Shown here: one piece after another, positions 36,001-54,295 of the stretch
How positions within the stretch are numbered: position 1 is the first letter of the stretch
How the letters are laid out: every line of letters begins with the position of its first letter
NCBI RefSeq assembly: GCF_958298935.1
Contig: NC_084921.1
Coordinates: 42,627,001-42,691,000 of the forward strand
Origin: Phragmites australis
Taxonomy: Eukaryota > Streptophyta > Magnoliopsida > Poales > Poaceae
Direction of reading: 5' to 3'
DNA length: 64,000 nucleotides
Translations under genes and position numbers: made by a program
Notes under the pieces: generated by a model
Told to the model about the DNA's origin: nothing
Database searches by the model: none
What the model saw: only the letters and a program-made list of their open reading frames with translations

Positions 36001-36708
36001 CGCAACGGGCGCTAGTTACCTTGAAAGTGATGTTCCTGGCGAGGAAGTACTGAGCGTTCACGGCGAACGACGCGGAGTTGAACGTGCCGAGCGGGCGCCC
36101 CGACGGCCCGGACGGCGTGTCCGCGGTGTCGCCCCACTGCACGATCGTCTTGCCGGCGCCGGCCCCCTCGAGGGTGATGAACGCGCGCATCGGCGATATG
36201 GTCACCTTCTCCCTGCGACACGCCACACGCAGGTGCTACGATCATCACCGGGTCGCTCCTAAGCGTAAGGGGTCAATCGATGCAATGCAATGCAACCAGC
36301 GGGTGCGCGCGGGTGAACGTACGTGTAGGTGCCGGCGTTGACCTTGATGACGACGCGGATGAGGTTGATGACCGGGAGCGAGTCGACGGCGGCCTGGATG
36401 GACGTGAAGTCGCCGAACGCCGGGTTCTTGTCGACGATGAGCGAGTAAGAGGGGAAGGCGCGGGCGAGCGCGTGCTGGAACGTGCTGTGCCGGAGGCCGC
36501 CCATGTACCGCACCCACTCCATGAACCGCCGCTCGATCATCTCCGCCCGCGTGGAGTTCCCCGGGAACGGCTCCGCCTCGCCGCGCCCCGGCTGCAGCCC
36601 CCGCGAGTGACCGGCCACGTTGCACGGCGGCACGGCGAGCACCAGGGCCGCCACGGCAATGCAGGCCAAGAACTGCCGCGTGCGTGACACGGCCACGGCC
36701 ACGGCCAT
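33035..36708 (-). CDS. Pectinesterase (pectin methylesterase), intact
   Basis: Removes methyl groups from cell-wall pectin (CAZy CE8). Five exons (minus): 36708-36323, 36212-36020, 35896-35690, 34053-33818, 33182-33035; 389 aa, all GT-AG and phase-consistent, no stop. A hydrophobic N-terminus ([20 protein letters not shown]) looks like a secretion signal. Catalytic features are present: Q207, then QDT with Q229 and D230, D251 in GSVDFIFG, and R307 in GRAWG; the C-terminus is [10 protein letters not shown]. There is no PMEI pro-domain, so it is a group-2-like PME, nearest in style to Arabidopsis PME53/PME68 (from memory, not aligned). Exons 1-4 are very GC-rich, as in many grass genes; introns 3 and 4 are large. 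Intron 3 contains two MITEs. It appears functional. Confidence 0.92.
34712..34970. mobile_element. Tourist-like MITE in pectinesterase intron 3
   Basis: 259-base AT-rich element with imperfect terminal inverted repeats (GGATCTGTTTAGTTC at the left; GTGTCTGTTTGGTTG as reverse complement of the right end). It is flanked by TAA at 34709-34711 and 34971-34973, the 3-base duplication expected for PIF/Harbinger elements. Confidence 0.75.
35007..35203. mobile_element. Second Tourist-like MITE in pectinesterase intron 3
   Basis: 197 bases, starting GATCTGTTTGTTTTAG and ending with the complement of GGCCCTGCTTGTTTT, flanked by TAA (35004-35006 and 35204-35206). It lies only 36 bases from the first MITE and shares its terminal style but not its interior. 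Confidence 0.7.
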
Positions 36709-39700
36709 TGCAGTGGCGCGACGGCAACGCCACGGTTACTATTGCCCGCCGGGCTTCGCGAGCGGGTAGCTGGAGGGGCGTGACAGGTTTGGTGCCGGGG
36801 GCAGGCGAAAGGTGAGGGGCGGAATTTAAGGAAGGAGCCGCGATCACGGGTAAGAAGAGAACAGAAAGGGAATCGAGAGAGTGACACAAGTCGAGCGAGT
36901 CATCACGGTTCACGAGCTGCCGAAGTGCAGTTGGTACGTTGGTGGCTTGTGGCGCCGGACCGCCCAGGCTACGAGTGCAGGACGTACGCATATGCATGTG
37001 TTCGTCGCAGTTCTCGTGCGCTTGGCGTCTAGAGCCTCGCCCTGCCCGGTGATGGCGACTTCTGCGCGCACAGCGCACGAGAATTTTTAGCCTGCCAGGG
37101 ATTTTCTTGGAGAGAGCAGATAAGATTCTCTTTGGGATTTGGTGCATGTTCGTGTTTCATTTTTTTTTGCGTCATTTTCCTGGCACCTAAATCTGGTGTG
37201 CTTTAGTTGGACTACTACCTTATTTCCTTCTTTTATCATGACGTTGGGGTTCTACTTTGTACTACATAAGTGGAAAAAGGAGAAATGCAGAATGCAGTCG
37301 TCTACATTTTGGTTGCTCCAAACAAATAATAAGTGCCTATTTGGAAGACACGGATTTCCCCCCCGGAAATTTCGCATGTCACATGTATCTTTCTTACTGT
37401 GAGCGGACAATCCCATCATTCACTACTAATATTTGTAGGAAAATTACGAGCACATTTATTTGACAGACCATCAATAATTCAAAATATGCTGGGAATTGTC
37501 TGTTTGCAACGAACATTATTCACGTTTTTTGTACATTATATCTACATCCAAGCACATAACCCATTGATCTCCATATAAATACAACCGTCACAAAAGTGGC
37601 TTAGACCGAAGTAAAAAAACAGCTGACTGAAATGTGAAAATTAAAAAGAATGGTGTTCATACGTATAATTTACACATGAAAATTACTTTACATAATACAA
37701 TATGCGTTGTCAACATCCTTAGGCTATGCTGCACCGCTAGAACTTCAAAAACTCTAGTAGATACCAACTCGAACCATGCGCCGTCGTCCCTGAGCAGTAC
37801 GTTCTTCCAAGTCCTTCATGAACATTTCCTTCACGAAAAAATGTGCACATGCAAAACTGCATATGCAGCTTCCTTCAAGACAGTGTTTTCTTCCCTGTCT
37901 CCATCTAATCCGTCATTTCCTCCACCCCGGTAATGCGTCCACTGCGGCGATCTGTCGTTCTGTTCGTTTTGCTGCCGCTACCCGTGACCGCGACTCCGTG
38001 AGCCCTCTCTGGCCAAAGACCAAAACGTCTCGGTCTCCGAAGTAGAGCAGGCGCAGGGCGCCCAGGCGGCCAGGCCTTTCGGCAGCGCCGGCGCTGCCGC
38101 TGCCGCTCGCTTTTGCGATCACGGCCGCGGTACCGGCCAAGCGCGGCTGGCCGCTTCACAGGTTGTGTCCGAGACTTGGGACGAAAGGGCAGCGGCGACG
38201 TGTCTGTGCCCACACGCCGCGTGTGTGTTTCTTTCTGCTTGTGCTACTACATCTAGCTAGGCTCGGTGCTCATTCAGTCGCGTTCCAATTCTCTGCGGAC
38301 ACTGCAACCGTGTCAAGCAACACTTCACGCACCTTGATTGTGTTCTAGCTCGAATTTGAGCTCCGATTATTATTGCTTTGGTTCTTCGTTCACCAAACGT
38401 ACCTGATTGCTCCGATTATTATTGCATAAGTTATTGCGAGGTTGGATTTGCCACCACCAACATTTTCTGTGTTTCCGTACTTCTTTGCGCTGGTCAGTGC
38501 TGGGGGAGCTCGGAATGGAGTAGAACCTCAGCTTTTTCCTTCAGCAGTTGTGAAGGAGCTGTCTTATCTCCACTTTTTTAAGCCTTACATGTGTACTCGC
38601 GTTACTTTAGGAACGGCCAGGACAATCTCCGTCCATACGTGAACTTGTGGACCTTCGCAACCACGAGTTTATGTGGCGATGGCGATGGCTGCTCGTACAT
38701 CAGAATCGCACGATCGCAGATCCACTATGGCAAAGGGATGTTAGATCACCGGCTTGCACGTAATCACTCCCGTTTCGGTACGAGCCTAGAAGCGATCAGT
38801 GGATTTGGTGGCTCCGATCGGTCGTTGCTTTCTCGCGTCATCGGCCAGCAAGCTGATTAAGTGATTAGCTAGCGCGCGTAATCAAAGCCGCCCCTGTGTG
38901 CCGACCTCTTGTCAGTTTGCGAAGATGATGGCGCTAGCTAGGTTCATGCGCTAAGTGGTGCCAGTACTGCAAAGCGAGAGATGAGCACCATGGGAGGTGA
39001 AGTTTGCAAGCAATTCAGTGCAGCGTCAGCTGCTTTGAAATAGCGTTGCGTGGCAAGAAAAGTGTTGAAACCGATGGCGCCAGCGAATCGTACACAGAGA
39101 GGTGATGAATGCCGTTTTAATCTTTTCTCCTTCCGTTTCCATTTGCTTACGTTTTCCAGGCAGAGAGATCACATGCTGATCCATCGTCTATGACGCGGGA
39201 AAGAAAACGTTTTGCTTTCCGTTTTGCTGAGAGGGGCTGCCCGGTTGGTAGAGGCAACTCCGCATCCGTATAGGGCATGCATACACCGGTTATCTCATCT
39301 CTTCATTTATCTATCTCGTATGATATCTATATATCCGTTGATTTTATAATTTAGTTTTCACCTACTTATTTAACATGAATCTCAAATATTTTGATAACCT
39401 ATGCGTCCACATAAGCTCATGGAATTTTTGCTTCCGCTGTGTGGCTAGTAGAAGGCCGAATGTACCATCTCCATGAATATCAGCCCATATATACCATTTC
39501 AGGGCCCAGATCGAATAGAACCTGGAAGGCCCAGCCAAAAGGGAAAACCACTATTCCAGCCTACCCAAGATGCTGGCCACGGTCCACGTCACTCAGACTC
39601 ACTTCAAAAAGTGGAAATAAAAAACGGCCCAGTACCCACCCATTTAAAAACGCAAAAACTTCCGCGTCCGGGCGCAAAAAGCATCCGATACGGCGGCGCA

Positions 39701-40164
39701 TTCGCCCCCACGAACGATCGTGAAAGGTAACGAAGAGTCGTAAACGCCCGCGAGCCCTACGGTGTCAGTGACTCTTTACTTCTGCATTCAGTTTTTCATT
39801 AGACCTTAATTACTCTTAGGTCAGATTGTAATTAGGCTCTTACTTTTAGCCTGTTTACTTATTAGAGCTCTGTGGTACTGCTGTAGTGCACATTGTTGAA
39901 ATGCTCCATCGTCTTTATAGAATGAAGTATACATGTAAAAGTGTGAGGTGAAATTTCCTTTGTGATCCGTCATCCGTACTTGTGATTGAGTTGATCACTG
40001 AAAATGGATGACCCAAAAATTAGTTGCATTCTTTTCGAGTTAATATGTGTGTATTTTTTTTGTGTTTGAGGGAGGGGGTGAGGGAGTTAAATTTTGTTGC
40101 ATTTGTAAAACATTTGCTTGAGTCTACCGTCAACATCTCAAGTTAACTTTATGTTTCCTTGTAG
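36709..40164. other. Intergenic region between pectinesterase and the carboxypeptidase fragment
   Basis: About 3.4 kb with no gene I can support. The first ~400 bases upstream of the pectinesterase start are GC-rich and should hold its promoter. Near 37726-37840 a minus-strand open stretch (KEMFMKDLEERTAQGRRR) looks like a possible exon end but is unrecognised. Near 39.48-39.73 kb plus-strand GGCCCA words and a GC-rich stretch ending GAAAG/GTAACG (39727) resemble a promoter and first-exon end that may belong to the carboxypeptidase fragment. Confidence 0.4.
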
Positions 40165-40495
40165 TGGCGAGCATATGGGGGCTTGTTGCTCTGAGGCTTT
40201 CAGATGAGGAGATCCTACCCTTCAACTACAGCTATTATGCCGCAGAGCTTGAGGTAACTTGTCCTTCAGAGCTCTAAGACAAATTATGGATCAACTTGTT
40301 TCAGAACTGCGCATCTTCTATTTGTAATGAGAAGTCCAAATTTGCAGGAGGATCATGACAGTTGCTCTTGATTAGCAGAATGGAGCAATGGGTATAAATG
40401 AGAGAGAACTGGGAATGCCTGTCAGCTTATCTCCCCTGAACAAGTCAATCAAAGAGTTCAAAAGGGCAGTCCTAAAATTGGAGTCTGAATTGAAG
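40165..40495 (+). pseudogene. Glutamate carboxypeptidase II-like (AMP1/VP8 family) gene fragment
   Basis: Two exon pieces. 40165-40253, behind acceptor CCTTGTAG and ending GAG/GTAACT, reads SIWGLVALRLSDEEILPFNY. About 40379-40495, ending AAG/GTATAT, reads NERELGMPVSLSPLNKSIKE, then FKRAVLKLESELK. This matches the C-terminal region of plant AMP1-type carboxypeptidases (WGL-ALRLAD-ILPF-Y motif). In the second piece stops precede the good frame. The metallopeptidase domain is not present, so it is a non-functional fragment. Confidence 0.65.
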
Positions 40496-40722
40496 GTATA
40501 TATTTCTTCTTATTGCTTATCCATAGTTCAAGACTCTGAGACAACTAGAAACGAAAAGGAATGGCGTTGCGTTGGACAAACGAAGAACCTGCAGTACAAG
40601 TAAGAGGACCAACATGGGCAAAAATACAAGTAGTGCCAAACGTGAGGCATAGCTCGAACCCAAAAAATTTAAGTTTCGGTAGAACCGGTAAAAGGTTCCA
40701 GATGATTTAACTGAAGTATATG

Positions 40723-47256
<6,534 letters not shown>

Positions 47257-48430
47257 GGCGTCGTCGCGTGCCCTGCTCCCCTCCGGATTTGGCTGAGCGG
47301 CTTTGGGTGGAGAAGCCGCAAGCGGACGGCGTGCGTGAACGTGTTTTGGGATGGCGATTGCGAAGCGGGGTGAGGAGAGATTAATTAAAAAAAAAAATCA
47401 CTCCAGCGGATACATTTCTAAAAGACATTCCCTCAAAATGCTTTGCTAAAATGCTATCTGTATCCTATAAAAACTTGATTGTTTACCATTTTAAGACCTT
47501 TTTTCTTGCCACTTAGCATTTTTCTTTTGGACATGACTAAATACTGGTCGTGCATGCTATAAGCGGATAGCATGCACACCCTTAATTAGAAAAATATTTA
47601 ATTAATTATTTTTTCTAATCAGGTAAATTGGCATCCGCACGTAGAGCGTGCCTGCGATAACACCTCGAAACAAGAGAATTTCTATATCCATAGGCAAAAA
47701 TTCTATGCATTGAAAAAAACATTTTATATACTATGAAAAAGCATTTTATATGCTGTGAAAAAGCATTTCATCTAACCATCTTTTCCTAATCCTAACAAAG
47801 ACTAGCATGACAATGCAGCAAGGAAGAGAGGCGCACCCAAATAGTCCAAAAAATCCAAAAAGCAAATTGTTTCAATTTGCAAAACTCAAATCTGTGTAAA
47901 CTCATAAAAAACATATTGATTCTAAATTACAAGCAATTCATATGAACCTAGAAAAGCATATTATGTGAATTTGAAAAGCAAAATTAGCATAATTGGGTAC
48001 AGATTTGAGAAACACATTTCGACGAATAAGCAATTTTTTAAAGTCATGAGCAAGTTTTCAAAAAATTGTAAGCAAATTATAATACACACAGAAGCACTTT
48101 TTTTATATAAAGTTGATGTTAAAAAAAATATCATCAAAATATACTGAACTGGGGTCTAGTTTTGAAGCTCTTATCGCACGAAACACAATGATGCAATCGG
48201 ATTTTAATTTAAATGCTCGGTTTGGAAAATATGGTTTTTTAAAGTTTTGAAATGGAGTTGCATGTGAATGATGTCACCAATTTTGTCATCTTTCTCTTCT
48301 CCATATATGCAACAGGACATGAGCTAATAACATCTGGTGCTCAATGAACGGCTGATACGAGTGTGCATGCCGCACGACAAGAGCATGCACGCTCGGAATT
48401 TAGTCTTTAGGTTTTCTTTTTTGTTGGTCC
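47257..48430. other. Upstream region of TrpRS and AT-rich spacer
   Basis: The first ~120 bases are GC-rich and presumably carry the TrpRS promoter/5' UTR. 47.38-48.3 kb is AT-rich with A runs and shows no gene or element ends that I can identify. Confidence 0.4.
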
Positions 48431-48643
48431 TTATCGACGTGAAATGTCAGAAGAAACGACCACTCTGCCCTTGGGCTTGCTCGCTCTATCGCCCTCATCG
48501 ACGAAGAGGAGATTCATTGCGGCCACCGCGACGGGCTCATCCTCGTCACCTTCTTCGATGACTCAAGCTATAGCTGGTTTGAGCCCCACGAGCTTGTCCC
48601 ATTCGAGGACCATTTTGCTGAGAAGGCCGCACAGGGCGGTAGC
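48431..48643 (+). pseudogene. PWWP-domain pseudogene, part 1
   Basis: Plus-strand frame reading HRDGLILVTFFDDSSYSWFE, then PHELVPFEDHFAEKAAQGGS, matches the second half of a plant PWWP domain (chromatin-reader fold; F/W-rich FFGDSS-W motif). The PWWP signature itself is degenerate. The frame runs into the 5-base duplication GTAGC (48639-48643) at the copia insertion and resumes in phase at 53775. There is no intact start. Parts 2 and 3 are listed separately. Confidence 0.65.
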
Positions 48644-49014
48644 TGTTGTGGATCAACGGTAATTTCTCACCGCCGGTGAGCTCCGAAATACGCACTCAAG
48701 ATCACAATGAACCCAGTGATTGGTGCTGCAAGAACTGTCACATTTTCCTTGTATATTACTCATCTATTTTAAGGGAAATCTTGTGCTAAACAACCCTGCA
48801 TGCACGGCATGTTCGCATGTTTGATCGTGCCATCCCACGACTGCTTCCTTGCTGTGCATGACTCCAAGCTCTCCTACATGAACGGGCATGCACCGAGTGC
48901 TCCTACACACGCGCACAACCACAGCTGACTAACTGAGCCGAGCTCAACCTCTAACAGAAACAAAGGAGCGGTGACAACGGAAAATAACGGTGAGGCGCTG
49001 GAGTATATGCAACA
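48644..49014 (-). repeat. Copia 2 3' LTR
   Basis: 371 bases, TGTTGTGGATCAACGG to TATATGCAACA on the plus strand. Differs from the other LTR by point changes and small indels, including a ~10-base insertion near 48815 (GTTCGCATG-type). Confidence 0.9.
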
Positions 49015-49029
49015 TTTCTCCCCCCTAGT

Positions 49030-49812
49030 CCTTGCTGCACTCAGCAATTTTCTGGACACCGATTACTTGCGCAGCTCCTGGAAATGAACACGCCCAAGTG
49101 CCTTCGTCAGTACGTCTGCCAATTGATTTTCTGTTGAAGTGTGCTTGAGGACGATCTTGTTCCCGTCGATGCACTCCCGAATGTAGTGGAATCGAGTATC
49201 GATGTGTTTGCTTCGGTCGTGGAAGACGGGGTTTTTACTGAGGGCGATGGCAGACTAATTATCCACCATGAGCTCCGGCGCTCCAGACCCGATGCCGACC
49301 ATATCAGTCATGAGCCGAGCTAGCCAGACACCTTGGCAGGCAGCCGTAGCTGCTGCAATATACTCTACCTCACACGAGGACAAAGCTACCACCTTCTGCT
49401 TGGAGGATTGTCACGTGATGGGATTGCCGCTGAGGAAGAAGATGATGCCGCTCGTGCTCTTCTGTGTGTCGATGTCGCCTGCCATGTCGGCGTCGCTGTA
49501 TCTGACAAGCTGAGCCCGCCCTTCCTCCTTCCTGGTGAAGTGAAGGCCATAGTCATGCGTCCTAGCCACGTACCTTAGCATGCGCTTCACAGCGTTAAGA
49601 TGATCTTCGTGAGGTTTCTCCATAAACCGGCTCAGATAGCCCACCGCATAGGCAAGGTCTGGCCATGTATGCACTAGGTAGTGCAGTCCACTGATGACTT
49701 GCCTGTACTCTATGGCATTCATCAGTGGCGCGGTGCTTTCTCTACTCAGCTTGAGCCTTGACTCCATCGGTGCCAGGTTGGGATTGCAGGAGGTCATACT
49801 GCTCTGCTCCAA
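49030..49812 (-). pseudogene. Copia 2 RNase H domain
   Basis: YRQVISGLHYLVHTWPDLAY, NAVKRMLRYVARTHDYGLHF, RYSDADMAGDIDTQKSTSGI, then after a stop (near 49.41 kb) ALSSCEVEYIAAATAACQG and, following another stop, FHYIRECIDGNKIVLKHTST and LADVLTKALGRVHFQELRK. The catalytic D, E and D positions are recognisable. Confidence 0.85.
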
Positions 49813-51107
49813 CAGTTTGCCTGCATATGCAGATTGCCAGAGTGTGATGCCCCCGACCCTTGGCTCACCTCGATTCCGAGATAATATGTTAGCACTCCGA
49901 GGTCGCTCATCAAGAACTCCTTCTTCATCTCCGACTTGAAGACAACAATCTTAGCGCCGCTGATGCCGGTGATGACTAGGTCATCGACATAAATGCCGAC
50001 AACCAACCGTGACATCCCTCTGCTGCACATGTAGATGTCGTGCTCGGAGCTGCTCCTCTGGAAACCGAGCAATGCCATGGAGGCATCAAGCTTGGCATTC
50101 CAGGCCCTTGGTGCTTGACATAGGCGGTACAACGCTTTGCGCAACCATAGTACCTTGTGCTCGCTTTCGTCGATGACGAAGCCTAGTGGTTGCGATACGT
50201 GCACCTCCTCCTTGAGCTCGTCGTTGAGGAACGCGCTTTTTATGTCCATATGGTGGACTTCCCAGTGATCGTGCGCCGCCAGAGCGAGTAGCGTGCGCAC
50301 TGACTCCATCCGCGCCACCGGAGCAAAAACTTCATCGAAGTCAATCCCCGCGCATTGGACGTAGCCTTTAGCCACCAGATGTGCCTTGTGTCAAACAATC
50401 TTGCCGCTTTCGTCACGCTTCACCTTGAAAATCCATTTCAGTCCGATTGCTCGGTGCCCAATGGGGAGCGCGGTGAATTCCCAGGTGCCATTATTCTCAA
50501 TGAACTTCATTTCTTCGTGCATCGCTTGTCGCCAGCTCACCTCCCGCTCTGCCTCGCTAAAGGAAGTAGGCTCATCCGCCATGGTGAACTGGAGCTCCTC
50601 GTTGAGGACTCGAGGCATGAGTCCAGGAGGAGAAGTTGGCTCGATGATGGTGTCGATGGCGCGGAACCGAAGTGGGGCATCATCGTGGTCCGCGTCCAAG
50701 TCCTCCTCATGCTCGACAGGTGGAGAGACAAAGCCGATCGGCTCCGGTGTTGGCAACGTCGCGGCCAAGGATGCTGGCGACATGAGTCCCGATGACGGCG
50801 CAGGCCCAGGGGCAGAAGTCGTGTGCTCTGGTGTCACCGCATCGATCCGCGGTGTGCCAGGGAAGCTCTCTGAGGTGTACTCGATGATAAAGGGCTCCCC
50901 GCCGACCGGATCATCGATGTTCTCATCTCCCCAGTTCCATATCACCACCTTGTTGAACACGACGTCGCGTGACACGATGTTGCGCCTGCTTGAGGGGTCG
51001 TAACAACAGTACGCTTTGGAGCCATGCTCATAGCCGACAAGGATAGTCGACGAGCTGGGATCGTCAAGTTTCTTGAGGACCGGCCACATGTTCTTCACAT
51101 ATGCCAC
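49794..51107 (-). pseudogene. Copia 2 linker and reverse transcriptase
   Basis: Linker SKAYCCYDPSSRRNIVSRDV and a Pro/Ser-rich region lead into RT: WRQAMHEEMKFIENNGTWEF, GLKWIFKVKRDESGKIV, a stop (about 50390), then VAKGYVQCAGIDFDEVFAPV, MDIKSAFLNDELKEEV and GIYVDDLVITG with the catalytic YVDD intact. A frameshift near 49.85 kb follows LTYYLGIEVSQG. Confidence 0.85.
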
Positions 51108-52130
51108 ACACCCGAATGTCCAAAAGTAGTGAACGGCGGGGCGCTCGCCGTGCCAAGCCTCGAAGGGAGTCTTGCCGTCGAGCGCTCGTGTCGGGGATTA
51201 GTTTAGAATGTGCACAGCAGTGTTCACCGCTTCGCCCCAGAAGTAGCCAGGAAGCTTCTTGGCCTTGAGCATGCACCATGCCATGGCAACGATGCTCTGG
51301 TTGCGGCACTCCACCACCCTGTTCTGCTACGGTGAGTAGGGGGCGGTGAGCTGCTGCTGGACGTTGTGCTTGGCGTAATACTCGCCGAATTCCACCGAGG
51401 TGAACTCCCTCCCACGATCGGTGCAGAGAACCTTCAATTTCTTCCCATATTCTACCTCCAGCACCGCTTGGAAGTTTTGGATTGCCGCTGGTGCTTGATC
51501 CTTGCTTGACAGCAGGCACAACCACATATACCGACTCAAATCATCAACCAGTAATAAGAAGTATTTGTTACCGTTGGGTGTTGTGGGCACGATCGGTTCG
51601 CATAAGTCGCCATGGACGAGATCAAGGATGTTTTCAGCTCGCCGCAGTGCCTTGTTTGGAAACGTCGCCGACCTATGCTTGCCGGTGAGGCAGCTATCAC
51701 ACACTTGATCCACCTGACCAAGCGGTGGCAGCCCATGCACCATCCCCTGCTAGGCGAGCGCGCGCAGTGACTTGAAGCTCATGTGACCGTATCTTCCATG
51801 CCAGCGCCAGGCCTCCTCTGTGCTGCGCGCAGACAAGCACACCGGCCGCCCAACGTCCAACTCGGAGATATAGAGCCGAGACAGGGAGTGACGTATGCGC
51901 GTGAGGAGCCTGTGCTTGTGGTCGAAGTTGCAGAGGATGCCGGCGTCGATCTCCACCCAGCTGCCCACCTCGTCCAGTTGACCGAGGCTTATGATGTTTG
52001 CCGTCAGTCGGGGAATGAAGTAGACTCCTATCAATGCACGGTGCTCGCCATTCTTGCATGTGAGGATGATAGTGTCGCGCCCCTCGATCTCCACCACAGA
52101 TCCATCACCGAATCGGACCGAGCTGCAGAC
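51108..52130 (-). pseudogene. Copia 2 protease end and integrase
   Basis: After the frameshift: VEIEGRDTIILTCKNGEHRA, IISLGQLDEVGSWVEID, the pre-integrase region HGRYGHMSFKSLRALA, zinc site DSCLTGKH, then integrase LVHGDLCEPI, FLLLVDDLSRYMWL, LCTDRGREFTSVEF and (after a stop) NRVVECRNQSIVAMA. Stops are seen at about 51752, 51329 and 51200. Catalytic Asp/Asp positions are kept; the catalytic Glu is within VVECRNQ. Confidence 0.85.
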
Positions 52131-53374
52131 CCCCCCCCCCCATCAAGCTCGGATATGGCGGACCATGCGCCAGTCATATGGTTTGTGGTGCCTATGTCCA
52201 GCACCCATCGACGGTGGTTGCGGTCCTCGCGTGGTCCGAGTTGCACGTAGACGCGCTCCTCGTGGATCTGGACAGTAGAGCGCGATGGAGCAGAGAAGGG
52301 GACCTGGGCAGGTGCCGCTGTTGGAAGGGAAGAGGAGCCAAGTGATGCGGATGCCACCAGCAGTGTGGGCTCATCCTCTTCATCATGGGAGACATGGGCC
52401 TGCTCGGTCTTCATGGACCTACTGTGGCAGTCCCGAGCCCAGTGGCCAGTCTTGCCACAGTTCCAGCACTTATCCCCCGTTCGCTCCTGGGTCGGCCCTG
52501 ATGACATCCCGGTCCTTGTGTGGCGCGCGCCGCCTCTAGAGTCGCCACGACCTCGCCGCGTCTTGCCACTGCCGGACCCGATCCCCTCGCCACCGTCGCG
52601 TAGCTTTAGCCGCTCGATCCACTCCTCTTCAGTGAGAAGAAGACGACCCTGCTTGTCGGCGGTGGGTGGTGACTGCCCCGGCTTCTTCTTCCTCTGCTCG
52701 ATGGCACGCAGATGCCTAGTGACCTCTTCGACCGAAAGTTCATTCACATCGAGGAGTGTTTCAATGGAAATCGCGATCTGCTCTAGGTGATCGGGGACGA
52801 CTTGGAGCAACTTCTTCACGATCTTCGCATCCGTGATGTCACGCCCGAGGATGCGAATGTTGTTGGCAAGGCCAACGATTCGGAGCGAGAAGTCATCAAC
52901 AGATTCCCCCTCCCTGAACGAAATTTCACCAAACTGCTTGAGCAGCTGTTGCGTGTTGGCCTCCCGGACGCGCTGCACGTCGACGCGCACAGTCTTCACC
53001 GCCTCCCAAGTGGAACGCGCCGTGCGCTTACGTGCCAACGACCCGAGCATCTCAGGCGGCACGACACGTAAAATCGCCGCTAGCACGAGGTGGTCCTCTC
53101 TGTACTCGACGACCTCGCCCTCCTCCGGCTCGACTGCGTGCCACAATCCTTGGGCTTGCAGATTCACGCGCATCAACAATGACCATTCTTGGTAATTGGT
53201 GCGCGTGAGTGTCGGATACTGCACTGAGCCGCCTGTCTCCTTGACGCGCTCGATGATGACTTCGTCGCCGCGCTGGGCCCCACGACGCAGCGCTAGCGAA
53301 TGCGATACCCGACGTCGGTGAGGAGGAGATGGCGATCGATTGCCGCTACCGGTTGGATCTGACTGAGTAGACAT
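52131..53374 (-). pseudogene. Copia 2 gag and start of protease
   Basis: Long open frame from ATG 53374 (MSTQSDPTGSGNRSPSPPHR). It contains the copia gag core (YPTLTRTNYQEWSLLMRVNL, FREGESVDDFSLRIVGLANN, LSVEEVTRHLRAIEQRKKKP) and an intact zinc knuckle CWNCGKTGHWARDC. It leads into the protease with WVLDIGTTNHMTG, where the usual DTGASNHMTG is altered to DIGTTNHMTG. A run of G (C run near 52130 on the plus strand) shifts the frame just after SELDGGGG, so gag is complete but not fused to pol. Confidence 0.85.
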
Positions 53375-53410
53375 TAAGGCCCCACAAGCGTTAGAGGCTA
53401 TGGTACCAAA

Positions 53411-53769
53411 TGTCGTGGATCAACGGCAATTTCTCACCGCTGGTGAGCTCCGAAATACGCACTCAAGATCACAATGAACCCAGTGATTGGTGCTGCAAGA
53501 ACTGGCACCTTTTCCTTGTATATTACTCATCTATTTGAAGGGAAATCTTGAGCTAAACAACCCTGCATGCACTGCCATCCCATGACTGCTTCCTTGTCAT
53601 GCATGACTTCAAGCTCTCCTGCATGAACGGGCATGCACTGAGTGCTCCTACACACGCGCACGGCCACAACTGACTAACTGAGCCGAGCTCAACCTCTAAC
53701 AGAAACTAACAGAAACAAAGGAGCGGTGACAACGGAAAATAACGGTGAGGCGCTGGAGTATATGCAATA
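53411..53769 (-). repeat. Copia 2 5' LTR
   Basis: 359 bases, TGTCGTGGATCAACGG to TATATGCAATA on the plus strand, so the terminal CA has become TA. A duplicated AACAGAAACT word occurs near 53697-53711. Confidence 0.9.
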
Positions 53770-53774
53770 GTAGC

Positions 53775-54290
53775 ATCCACAACAACTTTGCTGCCACTAC
53801 CGTGGAGACCGTAGATGAGGTCGCCCATCAGAGCACGCTCACACTACTCTACCCATGCCGGAATCCCGACACCTTCTGCCCTCACCCTTACAACTCCAGG
53901 TTCCTCTAGGTAGACATGCCCGGATTCAACTCTGATGTCGATTACCACCCTGACCAGATCGCTACCGTGCAGGACTGGTTCGTCCCGTAGAAGGCGCTAG
54001 ACTACCTGCTGAACGCCACCATGATGCAGCGGGACACCACAGAGGAGGCTGTGTGTACTATCTTGGGGATCGAGATGGCCACATTATTCATGGTCTACCG
54101 CTGTGCAAGGTTTTCTGAGCGTGACACCACCTACATTGAGGTGTGTGAGGTGGATCCTGAGAAGGTGCTCATTGCTGAGAAGAAAGCCACGGTTGAGCGA
54201 GCTTGGCCGCTCTAGGGCCACAGGAAGAAGCCATCTACAGACATCTTGCTAGCCGTCGAGATGGCGGAGGAGAGTGAGATGGCGCTAGAG
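53775..54290 (+). pseudogene. PWWP-domain pseudogene, part 2
   Basis: Resumes in phase after the copia insertion: NNFAATTVETVDEVAHQSTL, then YPCRNPDTFCPHPYNSRFL, stop, VDMPGFNSDVDYHPDQIATV, stop, KALDYLLNATMMQRDTTEEA and RDTTYIEVCEVDPEKVLIAE. This is the region that follows the PWWP domain in a grass family of such proteins (memory-based). Stops near 53910, 53990 and 54215 show the gene was decaying independently of the insertions. It ends at the duplication CTTCC before the solo LTR. Confidence 0.6.
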
Positions 54291-54295
54291 CTTCC

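Larger units (their letters stand above)
48644..53769 (-). mobile_element. Ty1/copia element 2, full-length but mutated
   Basis: 5126-base LTR retrotransposon on the minus strand. LTRs: 53411-53769 (5' LTR) and 48644-49014 (3' LTR), TG...CA ends apart from one substitution. The duplication is GTAGC (48639-48643 / 53770-53774). On the minus strand the primer-binding site TTTGGTACCATAGCC follows the 5' LTR and the polypurine tract AGGGGGGAGAAA precedes the 3' LTR. Order: gag, protease, integrase, RT, RNase H. It has several stops and frameshifts. It is related to the copia element at 57.5 kb onward (shared gag, protease and RT style). Insertion split a PWWP-type frame. Confidence 0.93.

Noticed and set aside
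36078..36687. Long plus-strand and alternative-frame open stretches over pectinesterase exons 1-2
   Set aside because: High GC removes stop codons in all frames; only the minus-strand frame gives a recognised protein with correct splicing.
37726..37840. Minus-strand open stretch (KEMFMKDLEERTAQ) as a gene end
   Set aside because: No matching upstream exon or recognised domain; kept only as a note in the intergenic entry.
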